Origin: G965205525 sp965205525
GTDB lineage: Bacteria > Pseudomonadota > Gammaproteobacteria > JABABF01
Reading direction: 5' to 3'
Assembly: GCA_965205525.1 (NCBI GenBank)
Contig: OZ242171.1
Location: 1,302,001 to 1,366,000 of the forward strand
DNA length: 64,000 nucleotides
The notes beneath the pieces were generated by a model that was not told where the DNA came from, made no database searches, and worked only from the letters and a program-made list of their open reading frames with translations. Each line of letters begins with the position of its first letter. The first letter of the stretch is position 1. Both the position numbers and the translations under genes were made by a program. This document shows, in pieces, positions 25,638 to 36,400 of the stretch.

Positions 25638-26861
25638 CTAGGCAATCCCTCCTAGCTGGAATACCGGCAGGTACATGGCCACGATGAGCCCTCCGGCCAG
25701 GATGCCGAGGACGGCGATTGACAAGGGCTCCATAAGGGCAACCAGCTGCCCCGACAGCACCTGCACGTCTTCTTCGCAGCGCCCGGCGATAAAGCCGAGC
25801 ATCTCCGGCAACTGCCCGGACTGCTCCCCTACCGCCGCCATGCTCGCCACGATGGGCGGCAGAATCGCCATCTCCTGGCGCAGCGCGGCATGCAGGGACT
25901 GCCCGCTGGCAAGCCGCTCTGAAACCGTCACCGCCGCTATCTCCAGTGCCCGGTTGGCACTGGCATTGCCCGCTGTACGCAGAGCCTCTCCCGCCGGCAT
26001 GCCAGCCTCCAAGGCGGCGCCGGCCATGCGGCAGAAGCGGGCAGCCGCGCTCTTCTGCAGAAGCGAGCCGAGCAGCGGCAGCCGCAGCAGCTGTCGGTCC
26101 CGCCAGCCCCGCAGGAGGGGATGCCGCCAGGCCAGCGTGAGAGCTGCACCCGCCCCGGCAAGCAGGGCTGTCGCCGGCAGCCAAGCGGCGGCCAAACCCT
26201 CGGAGAGATGGATGACAAAGCGGGTCGCGGCCGGCAGCTCGGTGCCAAAGTCGGCAAACAGGAGGGCAAACTTTGGCACCACTTTCAGCAGCAGGACCGC
26301 GCTGACCACAATGGCGACGGCTGTGATAATGGCGGGATAAAGCATCGCCTGGCGAATACGGCGGCGCAGCCGCAGGCTCTCTTCCCGGTATTCCACGGCG
26401 CGGCGCAGCATCGGCCCTGGATTGCCGGCCTGCTCGCCACCGGCGATAAGCATGCGGGTACTCTCGTCAAAAACATTCGGATAGGCGCCGAGGGCCCGGG
26501 CAAGGCCGGCTCCGGATGTCACTTCCCGCCGGATTTCCCGGAGCATGCTCTGCAGCGAGGGATGCCCAACGGTGTCCTGCAGCATGTCCAGGGCAGTCAG
26601 CAGGGGCAGGCGGCTCTCCATGGCAACGGCCAGCTGGCGCAGAAAATCTGCCACCTCCCGCCCGGGGGGGGAGGGATGCCGACGCCCGGAATGGGATGCC
26701 TGTCGCCCCAGAGTCTCGGTCCTTATGCCCCTGCGGTGCAGCGCCACCCGGGCTGCCCGTTCACTTTCTGCCCGCAGCACACCGCCCTGCTTCTGCCCCC
26801 GGGCATCGCGGCCCCGCCAGCGAAAGAGTGTGTCGCCGCCCCCCGCCGGAGGAGCACTCAC
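25638..26861 (-). CDS. pilC: Type IV pilus / type II secretion inner-membrane platform protein (PilC/GspF)
   Basis: Polytopic inner-membrane platform on which the assembly ATPase acts. The N-terminal TLFRWRGRDARGQKQGGVLRA strand pattern is followed by two T2SSF domains (residues about 70-190 and 270-400), each with FLRQLAVAMESRLPLLTAL- or FCRMAGAALEAGMPAGEAL-type helices, and three hydrophobic segments. It has 407 aa. The GTG start overlaps the pilin stop. No pilB ATPase, pilD peptidase or secretin gene is nearby. Confidence 0.9.
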   Translation of the reverse strand: MSAPPAGGGDTLFRWRGRDARGQKQGGVLRAESERAARVALHRRGIRTETLGRQASHSGRRHPSPPGREVADFLRQLAVAMESRLPLLTALDMLQDTVGHPSLQSMLREIRREVTSGAGLARALGAYPNVFDESTRMLIAGGEQAGNPGPMLRRAVEYREESLRLRRRIRQAMLYPAIITAVAIVVSAVLLLKVVPKFALLFADFGTELPAATRFVIHLSEGLAAAWLPATALLAGAGAALTLAWRHPLLRGWRDRQLLRLPLLGSLLQKSAAARFCRMAGAALEAGMPAGEALRTAGNASANRALEIAAVTVSERLASGQSLHAALRQEMAILPPIVASMAAVGEQSGQLPEMLGFIAGRCEEDVQVLSGQLVALMEPLSIAVLGILAGGLIVAMYLPVFQLGGIA

Positions 26862-27313
26862 AGGCGGGGATGCAGCTCAGCAGGAAGAGTGCTGGCCGCA
26901 CCCACTGAAAAGCTGATCGAGCCCGCCGCATTCAGCTGCGGAGAGAGCAGCAGAGTGTGCCCTCGGATATCCCTGGGAATCCCCTGTCCGTCGCGATAGC
27001 GGATGCTGATGGAGGCGGTGCTGCTATCGGCCTCATAGCGCACCCCGGCCACCAGATCCGTGCTGTAGCGATTGCCATCCCCACTGATGCCGAAGGGCCC
27101 CAGGGCTGTTGCAGAAGAGGGCAGCTCACCGTGGGAGGCCACATATTCCGACACCGCCAGCTGCAAGGGCCGGGCGGCGGACAGGCTGGCACTGATCTGG
27201 CTGCGCTGGGTGTAAATCTGGTACCTGGGGACGGCCACCGCGGCGAGAATGCCGATAATGACCAGCACGATCATGAGCTCAATTAAGCTGAATCCTCTGC
27301 TGCTTCCTGCCAC
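26858..27313 (-). CDS. Type IV major-pilin-like protein
   Basis: A 151-aa prepilin with a short leader MAGSSRG, cleaved before Phe in FSLIELMIVLVIIGILAAVAVP; Glu5 of the mature N-terminus is present, and so is the helix-breaking Pro. The globular domain contains no Cys at all, so the usual C-terminal disulfide loop is absent. Start is GTG 27313 behind GGGAGAG. It is coupled to pilC downstream and follows the 3' end of giant gene 1 by 165 bases, a stretch with G-rich tracts and terminator-like hairpins but no convincing sigma-54 promoter. Confidence 0.88.
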   Translation of the reverse strand: MAGSSRGFSLIELMIVLVIIGILAAVAVPRYQIYTQRSQISASLSAARPLQLAVSEYVASHGELPSSATALGPFGISGDGNRYSTDLVAGVRYEADSSTASISIRYRDGQGIPRDIRGHTLLLSPQLNAAGSISFSVGAASTLPAELHPRL

Positions 27314-27457
27314 TTGGCAACTCTCCCTGTGCGACTCCTATGATCACTGCAATGATGGGCCTGCCGGGGGGGGAATGCAAGCCCCTCAGCGCAAATTGCC
27401 TTTTATTTGAACAGACCCGGAGCGAAATAGGAGCCCGAGCTGTCCCCGGATGCCGGG

Positions 27458-27480
27458 AAGAGCGGTAAAAACCCGCTCTT
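27458..27480 (-). terminator. Stem-loop at the stop of giant gene 1
   Basis: AAGAGCGG and CCGCTCTT pair perfectly around a seven-base T-rich loop, and the 5' arm overlaps the TAA stop codon. A second small hairpin (CCCGG-CAT-CCGGG) follows at about 27444-27456. No T-run follows either, so termination is probable but not certain. Confidence 0.5.
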
Positions 27481-30400
27481 ATTCTCTTCCCAAGAGCCTC
27501 TGGATAATACGCAGCCGCGCGGCACGGGCCTGCATGCCCTCTGCCGTGTCGGTGATGGGAATAAGCAGGTCTTCCCCGACAGCCTGCAAGGCTGCTAGCA
27601 GAAGAACGATGCTTCTTATATCGCCGGGGCCGTTTCCGGTTATATCCGGCAGCCGGAGCCCTGCCAGGTCCGAAAGCCTGAAGGAAGAGTCGGCAAGACC
27701 CGCTGTCAAATCCAGTCCCTCAAAGTTCTGGGCAGAGCAGCCGGCGGGCTGAGTATCGCCCCCGGGACACAGCCTTAGATAGCGCAGAATCAGCGTCAGG
27801 TCATCCGCATTCACTTCATTCGGCGGCTCGCTGAAGTCCAGAGAGGACAGCCCCCGAACCTCCAACGGAGCGCTGTCACCGATCTCGGCATCGCCGCCGG
27901 TCACGGTCAACATCCAAGTGCCCTCCTCGGCGTAGGGTACAAAAGATACCGAGCCGATGTTGAGGGCGGGTATCACAATTGTCAACGGCGCATCAAGGGT
28001 GCGACCACGGGGGTCCGTGACGCTGATTTCCAGCACCAGTTCCACGCCTAGTTCCCCTTCAAAACCCGCCGTCGCAGACAGGATCACCTGGTCGCCGGGG
28101 AAGACATCCTGCTGTGGTGCGACAGACAGGCTGACGGAGATGCGCTGGGTTGTCACCAATACGAGAGCCTCGGCATTGCTGTAATCCAAATCATCCGGCC
28201 CCTCTGTCCTAAAACGCCAAAAGCCCACGCCTAACTCTGTTGCGGAAACTTCGGTCCGCGTCGGCTCCCCTGGCTGCAGAAGCAGCATCCGAGACGCCGG
28301 GGCTGACGCAGAACGCCCATCCGCCGATTCCAGCGACAGGACCACTGACACCACGCTGTCCTGCGCCGGGACTATGCTGAGCTCCACTATAATTGTTCCG
28401 GTGGGAGAAATCACGGAACTGCCCAGCACATCCAAGAACACAAGCGGCATCCCCACCAGCACGTCCGCCTGCACGCCCCTTGCATTCACCAAGCCGACCG
28501 GTGTGGTCTCTGCCGTGAAGGTCCAACTTCCCGGGGCCAGCGCACCTGCCTCAAATATGGCATTCTCTGTCGCCGCTGTCAGCCCATTTTGCAAAGATAC
28601 TGCCCTGGTGACCGACTCCAATCTCTCCTGCCTCGCCGTTACGAGCACTTCTATATCACTTGGCAGTGCATGGGTTACGCCCACTTCCACCTGCACTTCG
28701 CTCCCAGCGGGCACCCGGTCCGCCCCTGCAAGACGCAGGCTGAGGGCAGGCAGCACCGTGAGCTCAGCCCTTGCCGTCTCCACGCTTACCACCTCGGCCG
28801 GAGTCGCCACCACGGTGAAAATCCACAGCCCCAGATCCAAGGCATTGCCGGCGGCAGCGCTGAACACTGCCTCAGCCTCGCCTTCATTCAGTGTCACCGA
28901 TACCGTTTCCGTCCGGCTCGAGTCCGATGCGAATGTCGCCAGCACAGTTGCCGTCACAGCCGTGTGGGGCGGCGCCTCGGCGGCGATCAGCACATTCACT
29001 CGACTGCCTGCCTGCTCCGCACTCAAAGCCAAAGCAGGTTCCACCCTCAGTGTCGGCCCGGGTGCTGCTACGAATGCCACCGACTCCAAGCCTTCCTCTA
29101 CTGCTCCCGATATTTCCCAAAAGCCCGGGGCCAAAGTGCGGGCTGGAAATTCTCCGAAGGCTGAAGTTGAATTTGCCGTCAGGGACAAAGTGATGGACTG
29201 CGGCAGGGCTTCGCCGCTGAGCGGATTGGCGGTAACTGCCACATTCAATTCCACGTCGGGCGCCACGCCCTCTGATGCCCGTACACGCACTATGGCTGCA
29301 CTGCTGAAAGGCACCACCGCATCGGTCTCCAAAACCAGCGTTATCGCATTTACCGTAACCACGGGGGCGGGCCCATCTGTGGGCATCAGCTCGCCCGGCG
29401 GGTCTATATCCACAGCGGTTACGGAAAAGCTCCATTCCCCCGGCGGCAGGCTTGGAAATTCTGCAACCTGAGTCAAGGTCCCGGCCTGCAGCATCACAGG
29501 CAGAGCCAGCTGGTCTTCGCGCTCCGACTGAGTCCCCCGCACTGTCACTGCTATCGGAACAGCCGGCGCCGCGCTCGCGGTTACCTCAAGCTCCACACGG
29601 GTCCCCGCCTGCACCCGGGGACTGTTTCCCAGGATATCAAGCGTGATCTGTGGGATGAGAACATTCACCGTCGCTGTCTGCACACTCACCGGCAGCGGCA
29701 GGTTCGCTGTCGCCGTCAGAGTCCAAATCCCGGGCAGCAGACCGTTTTCCCCGGCGCGGAACACAGCGGAGGCACTCTGCGCTGATGCCCCGAGCATTGC
29801 CTCCGCTTCCCGGGTCAGTAACCGCTGTCCAACCATCCTAGTCGCAATGACTCGCAGAACTACATCTTCCCCCGGCGGCACACTCGCCCCTATGCCGACT
29901 TCTACCTCACTCCCCGGCTCTGCCGGCAGTGCCGGGGGCAGCAGGGTCAGGACAGGCGGGTTCACGGTGATGGATACAGCCTGATCTGAAAAATCTGCAG
30001 CCAAAGGCGGCGTCACAGCTGTTATGGCAAAACTCCATTCACCGGTGAGCAGCCGCTGCTCCCCGGCAAACACTGCTAATACAGAGCGCTCCGAAGCCCC
30101 CAGCATCACGGTCAGCTCCTCGCTCTCGCGATTCGGCTGGCGTGCGGTCACCGTCACTCCCACAGCTCCCCCCGGCGGGGCGGTGGAGAGGACTTCAATC
30201 TCTACCGGACTCCCCACCACTACAACTACATCCCTGCTCACCGGCGCCAGGCTGAGCAGCGACGCTCCCACCTCCACGGTGACCCCGGCTGCAGATAGGC
30301 GTACCGCAGTGGACGGACTCGCATCCATAATACTGATTACCCACTCGCCCCGGGACAGCATGTTTTCGCCTGCAAACTCTACCGACACCGAAGGGCTCGT

Positions 30401-33400
30401 CGGCCCCAAGACTACCGATACCGTTCTCGTCATGGCTGCCGGCACGGTCATTCTCGCCTGTACCTGCACTGCCAGCTCCAGATACGTCAGCGCACTGACA
30501 CGCAGCGTCACTTCGACTGTGGTTCCCAGCGGCACCGGAGACGCTCCCGTCTGCAGACTCAGCACAGGGGGCACCACCGTCGCCGAAGTTGCCAGCCCGT
30601 CTCCGGAGACCGATATGGATCCTTGGGTCAGGAGTGAAAACTGCCAGATACCCGGCCTTGACTCCAGGGTATAACTCGCGCTGCCACTTGTCTGGCCGGT
30701 GGCCACCAAGATGTCCACCGGAGTGCGAGTTTCTCCATCCGGGTCCCGGGCGATGACTTGCAGGGAAAGGGAAACCGGCACCGCTTCTGCCAAAGTTACC
30801 GCCAAGGTAACCGCTTCGCCCGCCTGCACGCTGTCCGTGCCTTCAATTTCCAAGGCAGTGGCAGGAATGGCTGTTTCCAGCAACTGCACTACAGTCGACG
30901 AGCTAGCGACAACGAATGGTGCATTTGAGACGAGAGTCCACTCTCCCGCCGTCAGGCTGCCCACAGGAAATATCACTATCCCTTCTCTCTCGGCAGCACC
31001 CAGGCGCAAGTCTGCCGTCACGGTATTAGCGCCCGACTGAGTCGCCACCACCGTTACCAACAGCGGGATGCCCGGCGCGATATTAAGGGAGACCGGAATC
31101 TCTGCGGGCTCGGTGACTAGAAAATTGAATTGGGTCAGCTCCAATGAGAGCACCGGCATCACCACTGTGGCAGTCGCCACCGCCGCGGTCCCGTCTAGCA
31201 GGCCGCTCGGATCCGTAGAGGACACTATGAATGTCCAATCCCCGGGGAATAGCTCGCCCACACTGAATGCTGCCTCTGCTGTGGTCTGCTCCGCTGCAAA
31301 GACAGCTAACGCTGAGGATACCGTCTGGCTGTTAAAGGTGGCTCGCGCAGTGACACGGACGTCCTGACCCGGCCGCGCAGTCGCCGTCATTCCCAAGGCC
31401 ACGCTCCCTGTAGCTGCAAAGCGTGCCTGGGCCGCCGCTATGCTGAGAAGTGCCGCATTTACCCGCAGTGTCGTCGTCGCCGACAGATCTGCCACCATCC
31501 GGGTAGCAGTGGATGCCTGCACACTGAAAATCCACTCCCCTGGAGTCAGCTCGCCCGGGCTGTATACGATTTCCGTAGAGACCTCATCCCCGTCTATAGA
31601 CACCATCCTCGTTACCTGCCTGGTTATTCCAGAAATCTGAACTCTTTCTGCCGTCACCAGCACATCCACATCCACTCCTAAAGGCCGAGCACTGTTCAGG
31701 ACAAGCACCGCCTGCTCCGTCGCCTGCACCGCCGACTGTCTCGGCACCAAGCTTAGAGCAATGGGCTCCACGGTGACTATATCTATGGCACTGCCATCCA
31801 GCAGTGCTCCCGGCACCTCTGCAGTCGCCGCTAAGAACCATTCCCCGGAAGATAACGAAGGGAACTCCAACTGGGCAGAAAGGTCTTCACCCAGCATTCC
31901 CTCTAGCACCACATCCGGGCGGCCCGGCTGTCTTGCAGTCACGGAAAATCCATCCACCTCAGGCATCGCATTCGCTGTCACCCTTACCGCCACGGGTGTG
32001 TCCACCGCAACCAAGGGCGGCCCCAATCTCTCCAGGCGAAGCCGGGGAGCCTGCACCGTCACCGCCGCCGGAGACGGGGCAATCGCCGCTGTTGCCGGCA
32101 TCAATCTCGCCGTCAGAGTCCAAAAGCCCGGAAGAAGAGCATTGGAACCGGAGAACACCGCGGTCGTCGCCATGCTGGCTGCAGCCAGATCCGCGGTCAC
32201 TGTGCGGCCCAATGTCGTCCCGTTGAAGAGCCGCTCGGCCATCAGGATTACTGTCACATCCTCGCTAAGCGCTCTGCTTGACCGCACACCGATGGCTACA
32301 TCCTGTCCCATCTCCACGGCCGCCGACGGCGGCTCCAGAGTCAAAGTCGCTCTCAAGTCCAGCTCCAGCGAAGCCGCCGTGATATCCAACAGAGGCTCCT
32401 CTGGGCTCAGTAGGAAGCGAGGAGTGAATTCTATAACTTCAAAACGCCAGCGGCCCAAAGCAAGCACATCCGCCGCAAAAACCAGCTCTGCAGAAAGGGC
32501 ATCCGGCTGCAATAAGATGGTTCTAACCAGCACCATCACCGGCTCTAATCCGCCCTGCCGGGTTGCCCTAACCTCTATCTCCACCAACTCTTCCAGCGCC
32601 ACCTCCGTGTTTATATCAATTCTTACCGGCAGTGCCTGGGGCACTGCCTCTGACATCGCTGAAAGGCTGAGCGCCGAAGCTCCCACCGTCAACTGCACCT
32701 GCCCGGTGGATGCAGCAGCCATCCCTTCTGGCATGATTGCTGCAATGGCAAAGCTCCATCGGCCCGGAGACAATACATTCTCGCCGCCGAACAGTGCCGT
32801 AACTTCCTCTTCTTCCGCGCTCATCATAACCGTCACTGCCCTCGTCACTTCCATGAACACGTCCGTAGTTATCCGGGTCGCCTGCACTGCCACCGACAGG
32901 TCTGCCGGCGGAGACCTGGTTGCCGACACCACTACCCCGACCGTGCTCCCTGCCGGCACCGGCTCCTGGGGTCCTGCCGGGACACTCAGACTAAGCTCTG
33001 GCACAGTTGCGAAAGCAGAAACAGTGATGGCCTCGGTGACACCCTCATCCCCTGGCACATGGAAGACAAAACGCCCCGGCAAGTCCAGCACATAATTGAT
33101 TAAAGTGGAGGTGGCGCCCTCGGGGATTAAAATCTCCAAGGGTGTCTGCTCGCCATTCGGAGCCGTTACAGACAGTCTCAGGTCCAGACCCACCCCTGTG
33201 ATCTCTGGAATCGCCGCTCGGACCATCACCGCTTCCCCTTGAAACACCTCCGGCGGCACAACGCTCAAATCCACAGGTATTCGCGCCCCCGCATCCCTCA
33301 CTCGGAGGTCCAGCACAGCCGGGACAAGGGTGGCAACATCGGGGTTTAATGTCGCCATGAAGCGCAAAAGACCCGTGGGCAGACCAGGTCGCGGCCACTC

Positions 33401-36400
33401 AACGCTTTCCCCGGCACCTATTTCTATTGGGAAATTTTCCGCAGGGGGCAGCGGCACCGCGGCAGGCGAGTTTGGGTGCGGCACTGGCGTCAACGTCAAG
33501 TCTGCCGGCACACCCAAGTCGGCATTGGTCACTGTTATTCTGAGAGTCGGCGTCTGGTCAGACAAATAAACCCGGCGCGACCATGCCAGACGAATCACGG
33601 GACGCACCGCCGGCACCGTAACCTCCACTGTCCCCCGAGCCAGCTCCTCTCCCTGTACGGCGGTATCCGGGTCAGCCGTCATTGTGAGAACCCAGATCCC
33701 CGCAGAAGGCAGGGGCAGCTGCCCCTCCGCCGACATCGCCTCCGCCGCCAAGGATACCGTCACCGCCCTTGTGGCCCCGTCCACTGCTGTTGCAGTTATC
33801 CGAAGCACTACTTCCTGTCCCGGTGCACCGGCACTCGTCACCGTCACCGTCGCCGGCCGCCCGTTTGGCACCTGAATCATCGCCGGCTCAAAGGACACAA
33901 CAGGAGCAGCCACCACCAAGGTGACACTCTCTGCCGACACCTGCACCGAGTCGGCAGCAGCAGGCGGCACAGAAATACTGAGAAGCCATTCGCCGGCGCT
34001 CAAAACGCCAGCATCAAATTGCACGGTCGCGGAGCTCTGACCCGACTCCATCCGCACCGATGCCGCCACCTCCCGCTCTCCCCGCAGAGCCGTCACCGTT
34101 ATGTCCGCCGCCCTTTCCAGAAGAGAGCTTGCCAATACTGTGACCTCCGCGCTGCCGTCTGCGGGTATACCCTGCGGTTCCAGCAGGCGCAAAAACGGCA
34201 GAACTTGCAACTCTGCAGTCGCACTGGCTGCATCCAGTATCCCGGTCGGTGAAAGCTCTGTCACACTGAAAATCCATAGTCCTGCAGACAGCAGGTCCGG
34301 TTCAAAAATCACCTGGACCGCCAGCGCCGATGCCTCCAGCAGCGCTGACCTCGTGTATTGTTCAGATAGATCAGGTGCCCGCCTCGCTGTCACCATGATG
34401 GTCACAGGCCGTGTGGGCATGGCCTCTGCGCTCACCCGGACCTCCACCATAGAGCCCCGCTGCTCGGCTGCCAGCTCCATCAGCGATGCGCTGACGGTAA
34501 CCGCCGCCCGGGCATCCGCGCTATCCACCAGATCGGTCGGATTCGTTTTCACAACACGCAGAATCCAACTCCCCGGCCCCAGGGCATTTCCATCCTGCGC
34601 AGAAAATAACGCCTCACCCTCTGCTTCTGCATAAAAGTCCGCTGTCTCGGACCTAGACTCCAGCACCGCCTCTGCTGTCCGCTCCTCTCCATGCTGCCGG
34701 GCCAGCACTGTCACCGACAGCGCCTCGCTGAGAGCCACCTCTGAAATCACCCGTACTCGCAGCGGACTTCCAGCCTCAATCTCGTAGCGCACCGGCTGCA
34801 GGCGCAACAGCGGTTTTTGCACAACGACATTGAGAGCTTCCGATGCGCTGGCCACCTCGCTATTCTGAGGCTGTGCAGTAATCGCCCATTGGCCCGGGGT
34901 CAGCTGATAATTGAAATCCAGCCTAGCGGCATCTGCACTCAGAGTTACCGTAACTGTTGTCCCCAATGCGATGGCTTGCTGCGGAGAAATGTCTGTCCGC
35001 CTGCCTATCACGAACACCGCCACATCCGTCCCCGGAGACACGGGCCCACTCAGAGTCAGCGCCACTGGCTCCGATGCCGGCACCCTCTCACGCTCAGCTG
35101 CCAAAATCAGGGTTATGGGGCCGACGACAACCGCGTCCACGGCGCCACCTGTGCTCAGCAGTTCCGCCGCCACCGTCAGGAACCATTCCCCTGGGGACAG
35201 AGCAGGAAATCCCACCTCGGCAGAGAGATTGGGGGGAGCCAGTGCTCCGGCAATCTCCACATTTGGGCGGTCCGGTCGACTCGCGGTCACGCGGAATTCA
35301 CCTGACAGCGGCATCGCATCTGCTGTCACCCGCACCCTCACGGCTGTGCCCGCCGCTACCGAGTCCGGCCCCAATCTCAAAAGGCGAAGCCGGGGAATAC
35401 CCACCGTCACCATCGCCGGGGGCGGAGCAGCCGCCGCGGTCATCGGCACCACTGTCGCGGTCAAGGTCCAAGTGCCAGAAAGAAGACCATTTATACCGGT
35501 GAATACCGCGGTCGTCGCTGTGCCGGATACAGCCAGTTCCGCACTCGCCATACGGCGCAAGGTTTGCCCGCCAAACTGCTGCTCGGCCATCAGCATTACA
35601 GTTGCTGCCTCGCTAAGCGGTGCGCTCGCCTGCACACCGATGATCACATCCTGCCCTGCCCCCACCAGCGGCGGCGGCGGCTCCAAAACCAAGGCCGGCA
35701 TTAAATCCAGCACCAGCGAAGCCGTCGTGACATCCACCAAGGGAAGCTGTACACCCTGATCCGTCACCAAGAAGAGAGGATCTGCTTGTGCTTGGAAACT
35801 CCAGCGCCCTGCACTCAGCACATCCGCCGCAAAAGTCAGTTCCACAGAAAGAGCATCAGGCTGCAATACGACGCTTCTGGATATCGCTGGATTCAAACTG
35901 CCCTCCAGGGTCGCTGTAACCGTGATCCGCAGCTCTGTGCGCAGCGACACATCGGTATTCATGCTGATCACCACATCCTGCCCCAAGACAAATTCCGCTG
36001 CCGACAGGCTGAGTGACGATGGCCCGATTATCCTGCGCAACTCCTGGGAGGAGGAAGACGTGGCGATGGACGGCTGCACCTCTGTAATGGTAAATATCCA
36101 TTGACCCGGGGCCAGCGCATTATCACCGCCGAACAATGCCATCCACTCTCTCTCTCCGGCATTGATTGCGACCGCTGTTGTCGCTGTGTATGCAAAGGCC
36201 GTCGCCGTCGCCGAAATTGCCCGCACTGCCTGCACCGTAACCTCTGCGTCTACCCGCGGGGGAAAGTCAGCGAATACGGTTACCCCCAAGGTACTGCCCG
36301 CCGATGTAATGGTCGCTGCAGTGGTCCCCGCCGGCAAAGCCAAACTCAGCCTGGGGAATCCTATAAATACAGTGATCGGAGGCGATGGATCTACTTCTTG

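Noticed and set aside
27340..27420. Sigma-54 promoter upstream of the pilin
   Set aside because: GG and GC doublets are present (GGCAGG...TTGC) but their spacing does not match the required -24/-12 distance.
31761..33095. Long plus-strand open frames opposite the giant genes (also 45188-46750 and 60261-61829)
   Set aside because: They mirror the codon bias of the minus-strand genes, recur wherever the paralogs are similar, have low-complexity S/T/A/P composition and lack plausible starts or domains. They are antisense shadows.
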